Source: Methanoculleus sp. UBA374 (lineage in GTDB: Archaea; Halobacteriota; Methanomicrobia; Methanomicrobiales; Methanoculleaceae). From it: DNA of 64,000 bases. The stretch's first letter is position 1, and the number at the start of each line of letters is the position of its first letter. Below the pieces are notes generated by a model that ran no database searches, was not told the DNA's origin, and was given only the letters and a program-made list of their open reading frames with translations. The position numbers and the translations under genes were made by a program. This document shows positions 41,408-50,935 of this stretch, one piece after another. The stretch spans positions 1-64,000 of the forward strand of contig DAYL01000013.1 in assembly GCA_002508705.1 (NCBI GenBank), in the 5' to 3' direction.

Positions 41408-42035
41408 CCTTGCGGCGGTCACCCCGGAGGCTTATGCGATAGCGAGTACGAGCCGGAACCTGGCCCGGCAGCGGGTGGGGAACGCCACCCCCGAGGACCG
41501 GATCCGGCAGCGGTGCTCTATAGCGGTCGGCGATTTTGCGATGGCCGATCTGATGCGGTTTGCTGGCGACCCGGTTAAAGCGGGTCTTGCCGCACTTGAG
41601 CGGCGGGCTCCGGTCATCACCGATATCCGGATGGTGCAGGCGGGCATCCTGAAACGCGGGCATGCAAGCGAGGTCCTCTGCGCCCTCGATTTCGGCGAGG
41701 AGATCGCCCGGGAGCGCGGGATCACCCGGACGTCTGCCGGGTTCCTTGCCCTGCGGGACCGGATAGACGGTGCGGTTGTGGTCATCGGGAACGCCCCGTC
41801 CGCGCTCCTGGTCGTCTGCGATATGGTCCGGGAAGGCGTCCGGCCGGCACTGATTGTCGGGACGCCGGTGGGGTTTGTGAACGCGGCGGAGTCAAAGGAG
41901 GTGCTTCGTGCTCTCGACGTGCCGTCTGTCTCGAATGCCGGGACCCGGGGTGGAACGCCGGTCGCGGTAGCGGCGATAAACGAGATCGTCACGATCTTCG
42001 CCGAGCGTGCAGGTCATGCGGGACCCGGTTACTGA
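41355..42035 (+). CDS. cbiC: Cobalt-precorrin-8 methylmutase
   Basis: Moves the C11 methyl group to C12, giving cobyrinate. About 226 residues with RCSIAVGDFAMADLMRF (about 49-65), VITDIRMVQAGI (about 84-95), VVIGNAPSALL (about 138-148) and VGFVNAAESKEVL, the CbiC/CobH pattern. GGAGG at 41340-41344 is ten bases from ATG 41355 and one from ATG 41346; the former is preferred. Overlaps both cbiH and cbiD. Confidence 0.92.
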   Translation: MREESSRPGDTTGNTYTDLAAVTPEAYAIASTSRNLARQRVGNATPEDRIRQRCSIAVGDFAMADLMRFAGDPVKAGLAALERRAPVITDIRMVQAGILKRGHASEVLCALDFGEEIARERGITRTSAGFLALRDRIDGAVVVIGNAPSALLVVCDMVREGVRPALIVGTPVGFVNAAESKEVLRALDVPSVSNAGTRGGTPVAVAAINEIVTIFAERAGHAGPGY

Positions 42036-43029
42036 CTTTGAGTATCCCGAAGCATGGGTTACGGCCTGCCGCTCCCCGGACCTCCTCCCCGACGTCCGGC
42101 GGGGCTTCGCGGTCCTGACGGCGTCGGGAACGGTCCTCCGCCGTGGGTTCACGACCGGGACGACGGCGGCCGCGGTCTGCAAGGCGGCGGTCCTCTCGCT
42201 CTCCTGCGAGACCGTGGACGGGGTGGAGGTCACCCTTCCCTGCGGTATTACGGTCAGGGTCCCGGTGGACGCCTATCGGGGACGGGCGTCGTGCTGGAAG
42301 GACGCCGGAGCCTATCCTTCGGACGCGACCGCGGGGCTCGAGTTCGTCGCGACCGCGGTCCCCTCTCTTTCGGGAGGGGTCCAGTTCGTCCCCGGTGAGG
42401 GTATCGGGAGTTTCGGCCGCAACACCCGCCGCCACCTGCAGGGGACGCCGGCGATCAGCGCCCCGGCACTCGACTGCATCAGGCGTTCAATCGATGAGGC
42501 GGTGGAGGAGGCGGGCCTTCATGGGACGACGGTCATTCTCACGGTTCCCCGGGGTGCGGAGGTGGCCCAGAAGACGCTGAATCCGAAGATCGGGGTGCAT
42601 GGCGGGATATCGGTCCTCGGGACGACCGGGTTTGTGGAGCCCTGGGACGACCACGTGACGGAGGGGGTGCTCGACCGTATCGCCAGGGCTCCCCGGGGCG
42701 TCGTGCTGACGACCGGCCGGCTCGGCCTGCGCTATTCACGGCTCTTCTTCCCGGATCGCGAGGCTGTCCTCGTGGGGAACCACCTTTCGGAGGCGCTGCA
42801 GGCGGCCGACGGCGATACTGTGATCTGCGGACTTCCCGGCCTGATTTTGAAGTTCATGAACCCGAACGTGCTTTTCGGGACCGGGTGCGCAACGGTGGAG
42901 GAACTCTCGACGACACCGCAATGGGAAGAGGTGGCCGGCCGGGAACTTGCGGCGTTCCTGAACCGCTATCCCCGCGTCAGGGTTGTGATCGTCGATCGCG
43001 ACGGCCGGGTCATCGGGGAGTCGCCGTGA
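42016..43029 (+). CDS. cbiD: Cobalt-precorrin-5B C1-methyltransferase
   Basis: Methylates C1 in the anaerobic pathway. A 337-residue protein with LRRGFTTGTTAAAVCKAA (about 36-53), GIGSFGRNTRRHLQGTPAIS near 130 and FVEPWDDHVT (about 201-210), a recognisable CbiD. ATG 42016 is preferred; a GTG at 42007 is also in frame. N-terminal ~30 residues precede the family core. Overlaps cbiC and, by four bases, cbiE (GTGA). Confidence 0.92.
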   Translation: MRDPVTDFEYPEAWVTACRSPDLLPDVRRGFAVLTASGTVLRRGFTTGTTAAAVCKAAVLSLSCETVDGVEVTLPCGITVRVPVDAYRGRASCWKDAGAYPSDATAGLEFVATAVPSLSGGVQFVPGEGIGSFGRNTRRHLQGTPAISAPALDCIRRSIDEAVEEAGLHGTTVILTVPRGAEVAQKTLNPKIGVHGGISVLGTTGFVEPWDDHVTEGVLDRIARAPRGVVLTTGRLGLRYSRLFFPDREAVLVGNHLSEALQAADGDTVICGLPGLILKFMNPNVLFGTGCATVEELSTTPQWEEVAGRELAAFLNRYPRVRVVIVDRDGRVIGESP

Positions 43030-43598
43030 AGATCGTCGGCGTTGGCTGCGGCCCGGGAATGCTGACCGCGGAGGCGGTGCGTGTTATCGCGGGTGCGTCG
43101 CTCATTTACGGGTCGGCCCGCGCAATCGCGCTTGCCCGGGAGACCATTCCGCCGGGATGCGAGGTGCACGAGATCACGGACTACCGGTGCCTCCGGCTTC
43201 TTCCGTCTCATGCGGTCGTCCTCTCGACGGGGGACCCGATGCTTGCGGGGCTTGGTTACCTCCCGGGCGAGGTGGTCCCGGGGATATCGTCCCTCCAGGT
43301 TGTTTTTGCCCGCCTGAAGGTTCCGCTGACGAAGGCGGCGGTTGTCTCGGCCCATGGAACGGACCACGCCCGGGCGGTCGCCGAAGCCCGGGAGGGAATC
43401 CTCGCGGGCCGGGTGGTCTTTCTCCTCGCCGATCCGGCCTTCTCGGTCGGGGCGCTCGCGGCCGTCCTCCCGCCGGAGACGCGGATCGCCGTCTGCGAGG
43501 ACCTCGGGTACCCGGAAGAACGGATCGTCGTCGGGACGGCGGCGGAGCCCCCGATGCCCCGGGGAGGCCTGTTCGTGGTGGCGGCGGGAGAGTTTTAG
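43026..43598 (+). CDS. cbiE: Cobalt-precorrin-7 C5-methyltransferase
   Basis: Methylates C5. The 190-residue tetrapyrrole methylase starts at GTG 43026, overlapping the cbiD stop, with KIVGVGCGPGMLTAEAV (about 2-18), VVLSTGDPMLAGLGYLPG (about 67-84) and VPGISSLQVVFARL (about 88-101). It ends the operon. CbiJ (reductase) and a cobaltochelatase are not in this run of genes. Confidence 0.92.
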   Translation: MKIVGVGCGPGMLTAEAVRVIAGASLIYGSARAIALARETIPPGCEVHEITDYRCLRLLPSHAVVLSTGDPMLAGLGYLPGEVVPGISSLQVVFARLKVPLTKAAVVSAHGTDHARAVAEAREGILAGRVVFLLADPAFSVGALAAVLPPETRIAVCEDLGYPEERIVVGTAAEPPMPRGGLFVVAAGEF

Positions 43599-43620
43599 GG
43601 TACGCCCACGGTGCATCGAT

Positions 43621-43971
43621 TCAATCCGGGGGTGAGGCGCCCCTCAGTCCCGGTCTGGAGCCGCCGTCTTCTGCGGCGCACGGGCCGCTCGTCTCTCCCT
43701 TCCAGAACCAGTAGCCCGACCGGAGGAGGTCGAGGAAGATAGCCTGATATGTTCCCCGTTCGCAGAGTTCGAGGTGGTAGCGGTGCACCGTCGATTTCGT
43801 CCCGTACTTCCCCGGCACATCGCTCCAGGTGCACCCCGTGGTGAGGACATAGAGGACCCCGTTGAAGAGGTGTCGAGGATCTCGGCGGGGCCGGCCGATG
43901 TGAGGTTTCTGGGGCGGGAGATGTCTCTGAACGATCTCCCAGAGGTCGTCGTCGATCTCCCGGAATACCAT
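43621..43971 (-). pseudogene. IS5-like transposase fragment (DUF4096 N-terminal half)
   Basis: 116 codons whose first ~85 match the N-terminal DUF4096 domain of IS5/IS427-type transposases: REIDDDLWEIVQRHLPP, then GRPRRDP.HLFNGVLYVL and GCTWSDVPGKYG. After LRSGY (about residue 86) the sequence departs, and the DDE catalytic half that normally follows is absent. It is therefore an inactive relic. Its 5' flank resembles the element at the left window edge. It sits between the cobalamin operon and the DNA methylase. Confidence 0.7.
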
Positions 43972-44059
43972 GAATTTTCATATCGACCGGAGGGTCTTAT
44001 ACTTGTGGGATGGCCGGATCCTCCGGGGTTCCGGTCCCCGAAAATCGTTTGCCGGAGCG

Positions 44060-44998
44060 TTATCCTTCTCCGGAGTTTTGGGGATCGTAGTTCGTGACGA
44101 TGATCTCGCAGATCTCGCCCCGCTTCCTCCCATCGCAGTTGATCATCCTTTTCGCCGGAATCCGGTCGATGTGATAGTCGGCGTAGAGTTCGTCAAAGAA
44201 TCCGTCGCCTGGCTCGCTGTTCTTCGGATCGGAGTTGCTCAACATCAGTCTCGCACCCCTGGCGTCGCACCGTGCGTAGAATGCCGCAAGGCGCTTCTGG
44301 TCCTCATCGGTAAATCCGGTCTTTGAATACTGCGTGAACGACGACGTCCGGTTCAGGGGGCGGTACGGCGGGTCGAAGTAGACGAAGGCGTCTTCCGATA
44401 CGTAAGGTTCCGACTGCGTAAAATCACCGAGATGAACGGTCGTATTCCGGAGTGCAGCGGAATCGGCCCGGAGCAGGTCTGCGCGCAGGATCTTCGGGTT
44501 ACGGTACCTGCCGAACGGGACGTTAAACCCCCCGCGGGAGTTTACCCGATAGAGGCCGTTGAAGCAGGTCCTGTTGAGGAAGATGAACTGCCCGGCCCGT
44601 TCAATCCATCCGCTGTCGTAACGCCTGAAGTCGGTCTCTCCTCTCGCGCGGTTGAATGCCTCCCGCATGCGGTAATAATACTCTTTCCGCCCGGCATCGT
44701 TCTCCGAGAGAAATTCATTCGAGATCTCACTTAGATACCTGATGAGGCCAGAAACATCGTTCTTTACAACGTTGTACGCGAGGACCAGTTCCTCGTTGAT
44801 GTCGAAGAGATGGCACTCCCGGAACCTGAAGATGCTGTTAAAATGGAAGTAAACCGCCCCTCCGCCGAGAAACGGTTCGACGAAGACCGGGAGGGCCCCC
44901 GTCTTGAGTTCTCCCGGGACCCTTCCGGTGAACGCATCAAGGAGTTGCGTCTTTCCTCCTGCCCATTTGAGGAACGGTCGCACGGTGGGTGCTGTCAT
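44060..44998 (-). CDS. Dam-type N6-adenine DNA methyltransferase (D12 class)
   Basis: A 312-residue DNA adenine methyltransferase of the alpha (Dam/DpnM) group: FLKWAGGKTQLLDAF (about 9-23) is the SAM-binding motif, VEPFLGGGAVYFHFNS (about 41-56) follows, and the catalytic DPPYRPL is near residue 210. In this group the target is often GATC. No restriction endonuclease is adjacent, so it appears orphan, perhaps protecting DNA or marking it. An IS5-like relic lies just downstream of its end. Target site unverified. Confidence 0.9.
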   Translation of the reverse strand: MTAPTVRPFLKWAGGKTQLLDAFTGRVPGELKTGALPVFVEPFLGGGAVYFHFNSIFRFRECHLFDINEELVLAYNVVKNDVSGLIRYLSEISNEFLSENDAGRKEYYYRMREAFNRARGETDFRRYDSGWIERAGQFIFLNRTCFNGLYRVNSRGGFNVPFGRYRNPKILRADLLRADSAALRNTTVHLGDFTQSEPYVSEDAFVYFDPPYRPLNRTSSFTQYSKTGFTDEDQKRLAAFYARCDARGARLMLSNSDPKNSEPGDGFFDELYADYHIDRIPAKRMINCDGRKRGEICEIIVTNYDPQNSGEG

Positions 44999-45144
44999 CA
45001 GTCTCTTCCGTCGGCGTGGGTGCTTTTTTGTACCTCCAGAAGTTTGCTTTGAAACACATTAGTGTTGTCTGTATCCCGCGGCCGAACGACGATAGAGACA
45101 GTAGAGACGGTTGAGCTCGGCCCGTCCGCCCCCGTCGGGGAGCC

Positions 45145-45873
45145 TCACTGCCGGAGCCCATCCGCATACCCGGAGAACGCGTCCATATCCAGCAGGGTAA
45201 ACGCTCCCTTCGAGAGCACGCCCACGCGGTCGCACATCACCCGCATCACCTCGGGGTCGTGCGATATGAAGACGGAGGCCGTGTTGTTCTTCCGCTGGAG
45301 GTCTTTCATCAGCGAGAGCACCTGCGCCTGCACGGACATGTCCAGCATCGACGTCGGTTCGTCGGCGACAATCAACTTCGGAGAGAGCGAGTAGATCTTC
45401 ACCATCATCGCCCGCTGGATCTCCCCGCCGGAGAGCTGGTTCGGATAACTGTAGAACTGATCGGGCCGAAGACCGACGGCCTCAACCAGCGGCTGGAGTT
45501 CCTCAAAGACCTCTTCCCGCTCCTGCCCACGGTGGTAGACAAGCGGCTCGGTCACACTCTCGATCAACCGCATCCGGGGGTCCAGCGAGACCTCCGGGTG
45601 CTGGAAGATCATCTGCATCCCGGGCCGGATCGCCTCCAGGCGTCGGCCCCGGAGCCTGGAGATCTCGATTTCCTCGAAGAAAACCTTCCCTCCCGAAAGC
45701 CGTTCGAGCAGCAGGAGACAGCGGCCGAGCGTGGACTTGCCCGACCCGCTCATCCCGAATAGCCCGATCGTCTCCCCGGCGTCCAGCGTGAAACTCACGT
45801 CCCGGAAGATGTCCCCGTGGCCGTAGGTTTTGTGGAGACGCTCTACGCGGAGAAGTGGCTGCACCGCACCCAC
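45145..45873 (-). CDS. Peptide/nickel-type ABC transporter ATP-binding protein (OppF/NikE-like)
   Basis: A 242-residue ATPase with [20 protein letters not shown] (about 38-57), signature LSGGEIQRAMMVKIYS (about 145-160) and LIVADEPTSMLDMSVQAQVL (about 165-184). The domain ends without the C-terminal oligopeptide extension seen in OppD, as in many NikE proteins. Last gene of the minus-strand operon, overlapping the preceding ATPase gene by 31 bases. Confidence 0.88.
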   Translation of the reverse strand: MGAVQPLLRVERLHKTYGHGDIFRDVSFTLDAGETIGLFGMSGSGKSTLGRCLLLLERLSGGKVFFEEIEISRLRGRRLEAIRPGMQMIFQHPEVSLDPRMRLIESVTEPLVYHRGQEREEVFEELQPLVEAVGLRPDQFYSYPNQLSGGEIQRAMMVKIYSLSPKLIVADEPTSMLDMSVQAQVLSLMKDLQRKNNTASVFISHDPEVMRVMCDRVGVLSKGAFTLLDMDAFSGYADGLRQ

Positions 45874-46781
45874 CTCCCCGAGACGTCCAGCATCGCAGGG
45901 TGGAAACCCTCACCTTCGGTGCAGGGGTGCGGGCAGCGGTCGCGGAAGTAGCACCCCTTCGGCAGCCGGGAGAGCCCCGGACAGATTCCCGGCATCGGTT
46001 TCATGCCGTTCTTCGGCAGCGCCGCGATCAGCCCTCTCGTATACGGGTGCCCGGGTTCCTCGAAGACCTCCGCCGTCGGCCCGAACTCTACAAGTTCCCC
46101 GGAGTACAGGACACCGACCGTATCGCCGATCAGCCGGGCAAGTTCCAGATCGTGCGTGATCATCAGGATTGAGTCGTGTCGTTTCTCTTTCAGCGTACGA
46201 AACATCGCGATCGAAGCGTTTCGTGCCGCGTAATCCAGACCCTTCGTCGGTTCGTCCGCCACCAGAAGCCGCGGCTCCGATGCAAGCGCGATGCCGGTCG
46301 TCAACCGCTGGCGCATGCCGCCCGAGAGCTCGTGCGGATAGGACGCCGCCGTCAGTTCCGGGTCCGGGAAGTTCAGGTACGAGAGAATCCGGCCGGTCTC
46401 CCCGCTCAGTCTTTCCCGAGGGACTTCGCGGCACTCCAGAACCTCGGCGATCTGCCGGCCGCACCGCATAAGCGGGTCCAGCGACCCGCTCGGGTTCTGC
46501 GGGATGAGTGCGATCTCACGGCCCCGGAGATGTGCATACGCCGCCTCGCTCATCGAGAGGATCTCTTGCCCTCCGTAGCGGATGCTGCCCGAGACGACCG
46601 CCGTCTTAGGCAGCAGGTGCAGGATCGCCTGGCCGATGACCGACTTACCGGACCCGGTCTCGCCCACAAGGACGCAGATCTCCCCTCTGTCGACGGAGAA
46701 ACCGACGTTCTGCGAAGCCCGGATCATTCCCCGGCGGGTCGGAAACGTCACGTTCAACCCGGCCACCTCGAGGATCTTCAT
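45843..46781 (-). CDS. Peptide/nickel-type ABC transporter ATP-binding protein (OppD/NikD-like)
   Basis: A 312-residue ATPase with GETGSGKSVIGQAILHLLPK (about 38-57), LSGGMRQRLTTGIALA (about 154-169) and LLVADEPTKGLDYAARNASI (about 175-194), plus the C-terminal oligopeptide/dipeptide extension carrying four cysteines (LPKGCYFRDRCPHPC and a final RWVRCSHF), a feature that can bind an Fe-S cluster in this family. ATG 46781 overlaps the permease end by four bases. Confidence 0.9.
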   Translation of the reverse strand: MKILEVAGLNVTFPTRRGMIRASQNVGFSVDRGEICVLVGETGSGKSVIGQAILHLLPKTAVVSGSIRYGGQEILSMSEAAYAHLRGREIALIPQNPSGSLDPLMRCGRQIAEVLECREVPRERLSGETGRILSYLNFPDPELTAASYPHELSGGMRQRLTTGIALASEPRLLVADEPTKGLDYAARNASIAMFRTLKEKRHDSILMITHDLELARLIGDTVGVLYSGELVEFGPTAEVFEEPGHPYTRGLIAALPKNGMKPMPGICPGLSRLPKGCYFRDRCPHPCTEGEGFHPAMLDVSGRWVRCSHFSA

Positions 46782-47674
46782 AGCGATCCTTCCCCGTCGG
46801 ACTTCGGGTCCGTGATATCCCGCAGTCCCTCCCCTGCGAGGTTGAAGAGCAGCGTTACGATCGTGATCGCAATGCCCGGTACGATCACGTTCAGAGGCGC
46901 AGTCCGCATGGAGTCCAGACCTGCATTGATCATCGAGCCCCATTCGGGGATCGACGGCGGAATGCCGAGCCCAAGAAACGACAGCGTCGAGATCGTCAGG
47001 ATCGTATGTCCGAGGTCCATCGTCGCCAGGACAACCACCGGCATAATGCAGTTCGGCATGATGTGTTTCGTCAAGATCCACCAGCCCGGAAGCCCCGACG
47101 CCCGTGCGGACAGAACATACTCCTGGTTCTTCTCAGAAAGAACCTGCCCCCGCATCAGCCGGGCAAACGAAGCCCACTGCGCTACCGCAAGCATCAGGAT
47201 CATGTTCACGATGCCCGAACCGAGGAGAGTGATCAGGGCGAGAGCAAGAATGATCGACGGAAACGCAAGAAACACATCGATCACCCGGGCGACGACGTTG
47301 TCGACCCAACCCCCTCTGTACCCCGAGTAGCCGCCGATGGCGGTCCCGATGACGAATGTCGCGGCGATCGTCGTCAGGGCGATGGTCATCGAGGTCTGCA
47401 GGCCGCAGATCACCCGGCTGAAGAGGTCGCGGCCCAGATAATCCGTTCCAAGGATATGGGCGGCGGACGGACCCTGATTTTTCCCGTAGAGGTCGGTGGC
47501 GTTCGGGTCCTGCGGCGCAAGCATCGGCGCAAATGCGCTCGCGAGGATTACCGTCGCGAGCAGTGCGAGCACCACCTGCAGACCGGGTCGCTGCATCAGC
47601 CGGGAATACCAGTCCGATTCAAGGACGGATGCCCGCCATCTCCGGAGTTTTCTCGCGCTGCCCACTTCACTCAT
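46778..47674 (-). CDS. Peptide/nickel-type ABC transporter permease (OppC/NikC-like)
   Basis: A 298-residue permease: an N-terminal helix followed by the OppC_N segment (FAPMLAPQDPNATDLYGK), then HILGTDYLGRDLFSRVICG (about 68-86) and the EAA-type loop near ARASGLPGWWILTKHIMPN (about 190-208). ATG 47674 (MSEVGSARK) is chosen; it overlaps the other permease gene by eight bases. It forms the membrane channel with the next permease. Confidence 0.9.
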   Translation of the reverse strand: MSEVGSARKLRRWRASVLESDWYSRLMQRPGLQVVLALLATVILASAFAPMLAPQDPNATDLYGKNQGPSAAHILGTDYLGRDLFSRVICGLQTSMTIALTTIAATFVIGTAIGGYSGYRGGWVDNVVARVIDVFLAFPSIILALALITLLGSGIVNMILMLAVAQWASFARLMRGQVLSEKNQEYVLSARASGLPGWWILTKHIMPNCIMPVVVLATMDLGHTILTISTLSFLGLGIPPSIPEWGSMINAGLDSMRTAPLNVIVPGIAITIVTLLFNLAGEGLRDITDPKSDGEGSL

Positions 47675-48608
47675 AGGTAATCCTCGGGTCGATTGCATGG
47701 TAGAGCAGGTCGATTGCGAAGTTCACGAGCAAGAAGAGAAGCACGATCACCATGATCGTGCTCTCGATCAGCACGAGATCGCGGGCGGAGATGGCCTTCA
47801 TCAACAGGCTCCCGATGCCGGGCCACGCGAAGATCGTCTCGATCACCACCGAACCCGCAAGCAGGGCGCCAAACGACATGCCGACGACCGTCAGCACCGG
47901 CAGCAGGGCGTTTTTACAGGCGTGGGAGAGAAGCACCTGCCGGCCCGGGAGACCTTTTGCTTTTGCAAACACCACAAACGGTTTCTCCATCGTATCGAGC
48001 ATGCTGGTCCGCATGATCCGGGCGATGGAGGCCATGGTATGCAGGCCCAGAGCGATCGCGGGCAGGACGATGAACTGCGGGCCGCCGTATCCGGCGACGG
48101 GTGTCAGGCGAAGCCAGATGGAGAAGACCAGCATCAGCATGACGGCAACCCAGAACCCGGGCATTGAGACGAAGAAGATCGTTGCTATCCGGATAAGGTG
48201 ATCCGGGATTTTATTCTGGTGCAGCGCCGAGCAGATGCCGAAGAAGAGACCGAAAACTACGGCAAATGTCATGGATACGGTCGTCAGCAGAAGTGTCGGC
48301 GGCAGATACAACATCAGCAATTTATCCACCGGTTTATTGAACAGGATCGAGTAGCCCAGGTCCCCGTGAAGAACACCCCCCATCCAATCGAGATACTGTT
48401 CCAGCAGCGGCCTGTCGAGATTGTAGCGGCCGGAGACCTCGGCGATCAGTTCCGGAGGGGCGACCTCTTCCAGCCCGAGATACAGGTGCCGGGCGAGAAC
48501 CTCGGCCGGCTCGCCCGGGGTGGCGTTCACTACCACAAACGTAAAGATCGACGCGATCAGCAGCGTCAGAATGAGGTATGCGGTGCGTTTGATGATGTAG
48601 TGATGCAT
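47667..48608 (-). CDS. Peptide/nickel-type ABC transporter permease (OppB/NikB-like)
   Basis: A 313-residue permease with the OppB N-terminal helix (LILTLLIASIFTFVVVNATPG), six membrane segments and an EAA loop (KAKGLPGRQVLLSHACKNAL, about 214-233). It pairs with NikC-like permease downstream. It lies four bases after the first methyltransferase gene, so the methyltransferase is embedded in the transport operon. Confidence 0.9.
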   Translation of the reverse strand: MHHYIIKRTAYLILTLLIASIFTFVVVNATPGEPAEVLARHLYLGLEEVAPPELIAEVSGRYNLDRPLLEQYLDWMGGVLHGDLGYSILFNKPVDKLLMLYLPPTLLLTTVSMTFAVVFGLFFGICSALHQNKIPDHLIRIATIFFVSMPGFWVAVMLMLVFSIWLRLTPVAGYGGPQFIVLPAIALGLHTMASIARIMRTSMLDTMEKPFVVFAKAKGLPGRQVLLSHACKNALLPVLTVVGMSFGALLAGSVVIETIFAWPGIGSLLMKAISARDLVLIESTIMVIVLLFLLVNFAIDLLYHAIDPRITYE

Positions 48609-48612
48609 ATCT

Positions 48613-49374
48613 TTACGCCTGCTTCGTTCCTGAAATGAGATAATAGCACCAGTGATGGTTGATCTTCTGGTACCATTTCAGATATCGCCGCTGATGCTCG
48701 CGGATATGCATCAGGTCTTCCAGAGAAATGTCTGTAAGACCCGCATCCGCAAAGTATCTTCGTGCCGTATCCTCCGGAACGCCCCCGAGGTTCGGCAGGG
48801 CGGCCGAGACCTCTTCATCGTATGAAGACGGCGTAGAGAGGGGATCAAAAACCTTACCAAGAACCTGACTTACGGTTCTGCGGATCTTCGTCGTTGTCTT
48901 TCCGTCGTCCCAGACACCATCGATGACGATGACCCGGCCGCCCGGCCGGACCACGCGCTTCCACGACGCAAGGGCGACATCCGGATGCGGAAGCGTCCAG
49001 AGAAGGTGGCGGTTGACCACCGCATCGAAACTCTCATCTGCAAACGACGGGTTTTCCGCGTCCCCCTCCCGAAAGATCATCGAAAGCCCCCGATCGGCGT
49101 TTTTCTTTCTGCCGACCTCCATCATACCCTCCGAAAGATCGATGCCGGTGACGTCATGACCCATCTCCGTGAGGATCAAGCCCATCGCGCCGGTACCGCA
49201 TCCGACATCCAGAATGGAGAGGGGATCTCCTTCCGGTAAAATTTTCAGGAATGCATCCATCCAGAGATCTTTTTCCTCTTTCGTCTGCACACCGTGGGAA
49301 ACATGCAGGTCGTACCGGTCTGCACTCTTATCCCACTTGCTGGTGATGCCGGATTTGATCTCGCTGTCCTCCAT
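48613..49374 (-). CDS. Transporter-linked class I SAM methyltransferase (copy 1)
   Basis: A 253-residue methyltransferase: SILDVGCGTGAMGLILTEMG (about 58-77), VTGIDLSEGMMEVGRKK (about 79-95), NRHLLWTLPHPDVALASW (about 128-145) and RPGGRVIVIDGVWDD. GGGGGAG precedes the ATG. It lies between a substrate-binding protein and the permeases. A close paralogue at 50936-51700 sits in the same relative position to another binding protein. The repeated linkage suggests the enzyme modifies the transported ligand or a metal chelator; substrate unknown. Confidence 0.85.
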   Translation of the reverse strand: MEDSEIKSGITSKWDKSADRYDLHVSHGVQTKEEKDLWMDAFLKILPEGDPLSILDVGCGTGAMGLILTEMGHDVTGIDLSEGMMEVGRKKNADRGLSMIFREGDAENPSFADESFDAVVNRHLLWTLPHPDVALASWKRVVRPGGRVIVIDGVWDDGKTTTKIRRTVSQVLGKVFDPLSTPSSYDEEVSAALPNLGGVPEDTARRYFADAGLTDISLEDLMHIREHQRRYLKWYQKINHHWCYYLISGTKQA

Positions 49375-49384
49375 CGTCTCCCCC

Positions 49385-50935
49385 TCAGGATACCGTCATG
49401 AACGGACTGAGCTTGTAGTCGTGTGCCGTCGGGTCGTAGGCGAACCCTTGCACATTGTCCCACATGAGAATGGCGACACCGTAGTAGGCGATGTTGATGG
49501 TCGCAACATCATCGTACACAATGCCCTCAACATCGCGGAAGTAGGCATACCGCTCCTCCGGGAGGGTGAGGTTGTGGCCCTCCGCAACGAGTCTGTCGAC
49601 TTCCGGATTGCTGTAATGGCCGCGGTTTGTAGTTCCGTCGGTTGTGTACCAGGTCTTTAAAACATACTCCGGGTCCGGGACCATGGCAAGGTTCGCTGCG
49701 ATCAGGTACAGGTCCCAGTCGCCTTCGTTCAGCATGGGAGAGATAGCCCCCGTCTCCATGGCAACCTCCGTCACCTCAACACCTACGTCTTTTAAGTTGG
49801 CGGAGATTGCCTCAAGCATCGGCACAAGACCGGGCCGCTCGGTGTAGGTGAGCAGTTTGAGGCTCAGCTTCTTTCCGTCTTTGTCGATGTATCCGTCGCC
49901 GTCCGTGTCCTTCCAGCCGGCTTCGGCGAGATACTGTTTCGCGAGAGCGGGATCATACGTGTAGGGAACGAGGGTGGTGTTCGCCCAGGTCATCGTCGGC
50001 AGGAACGGTCCTGCTGCCGCATCGCCGACACCGTACAGCACGTTGTCCACGATCCCTTCCCGGTCGATTGCATATGCCAGCCCTTTTCTGACGTTCAGAT
50101 CGTCGAGCGGAGCATGGTCCATATTTAGATCGAGTTTGTAGGTCCGCGGGGTGTTGAACTTCAGCACCTCAACCCCCGAAAGAGCATCCAGCCGGTCGAC
50201 GCTGCTGTACGGCGGGTCGAAGGTAAGGTCGACATCGTGATTTTCCAGGACCATTGAACGGGTTCCGGGATTCGGGTAGCCCCGGGTGATGATCTTTTCC
50301 AGTGTCGGCGTACCGCCCCACCACCCGGTGTGTTTGACCACAACGACCTCACCGGTCTGCTCGTTGAAGGATTCCAGTTTCATCGGACCGGTCCCGATGG
50401 TACCGACATAATTTCCCGCAGCGTCATAGGATTTCGGGCTGATGATTGCGGTATCCGGGGAGTGAAGCGCCGCAGGCAGCAACGGGTTTTTCTCGTTGGA
50501 CCGGATGCGGAGGGTGTACCTGTCCACGATCTCGGAGCCTTTGTAGTCCAGCAGCGTTGTCCTGCCCGGCTGTTTGGCGTTGATGTTCTCGATGGAGAAC
50601 TTCACGTCCTCGGCCGTCATCTCATCGCCGTTGTGGAACTTCACACCCTCCCGGAGTTTGAACTCCCAGGTGGTGTCGTTGATCATCTTCCAGCTCTCGG
50701 CAAGAATCGGTTTAAGGGAGAAGTCCTCCTCGGTACCGACGAGCGTCTCGGTGATGATGATCTTCTCGGTGATCAGCGTTCCGGTGCCGGTGCCCTGATC
50801 CAGCTCGCGTGCGTCGACCATCTTATGATTTCCGACGACCAGCACGTTTTTCTCGGCGTTACTGTCGGTACATCCCGCCGCGGCAATGCAGAGAAAAACC
50901 GCCGCGAACATACAGAGCAGGGGTGTCGTCTTCAT
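49385..50935 (-). CDS. Substrate-binding lipoprotein, solute-binding family 5 (copy 1)
   Basis: A 516-residue extracellular binding protein with a lipoprotein signal (FLCIAAAGCTDS). The family 5 core (peptide/nickel-type, NikA/DppA) shows SWKMINDTTWEFKLREGVKF (about 81-100), TAEDVKFSIENI and FLPTMTW. It captures the ligand for the permeases. The ATG directly abuts the stop of methyltransferase copy 2. No heme- or Ni-specific residues can be assigned by eye. Confidence 0.9.
   Translation of the reverse strand: MKTTPLLCMFAAVFLCIAAAGCTDSNAEKNVLVVGNHKMVDARELDQGTGTGTLITEKIIITETLVGTEEDFSLKPILAESWKMINDTTWEFKLREGVKFHNGDEMTAEDVKFSIENINAKQPGRTTLLDYKGSEIVDRYTLRIRSNEKNPLLPAALHSPDTAIISPKSYDAAGNYVGTIGTGPMKLESFNEQTGEVVVVKHTGWWGGTPTLEKIITRGYPNPGTRSMVLENHDVDLTFDPPYSSVDRLDALSGVEVLKFNTPRTYKLDLNMDHAPLDDLNVRKGLAYAIDREGIVDNVLYGVGDAAAGPFLPTMTWANTTLVPYTYDPALAKQYLAEAGWKDTDGDGYIDKDGKKLSLKLLTYTERPGLVPMLEAISANLKDVGVEVTEVAMETGAISPMLNEGDWDLYLIAANLAMVPDPEYVLKTWYTTDGTTNRGHYSNPEVDRLVAEGHNLTLPEERYAYFRDVEGIVYDDVATINIAYYGVAILMWDNVQGFAYDPTAHDYKLSPFMTVS

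Noticed and set aside
43621..43971. Complete IS5-type element
   Set aside because: The catalytic DDE half and a clear second terminal repeat are missing, so only a fragment is called.
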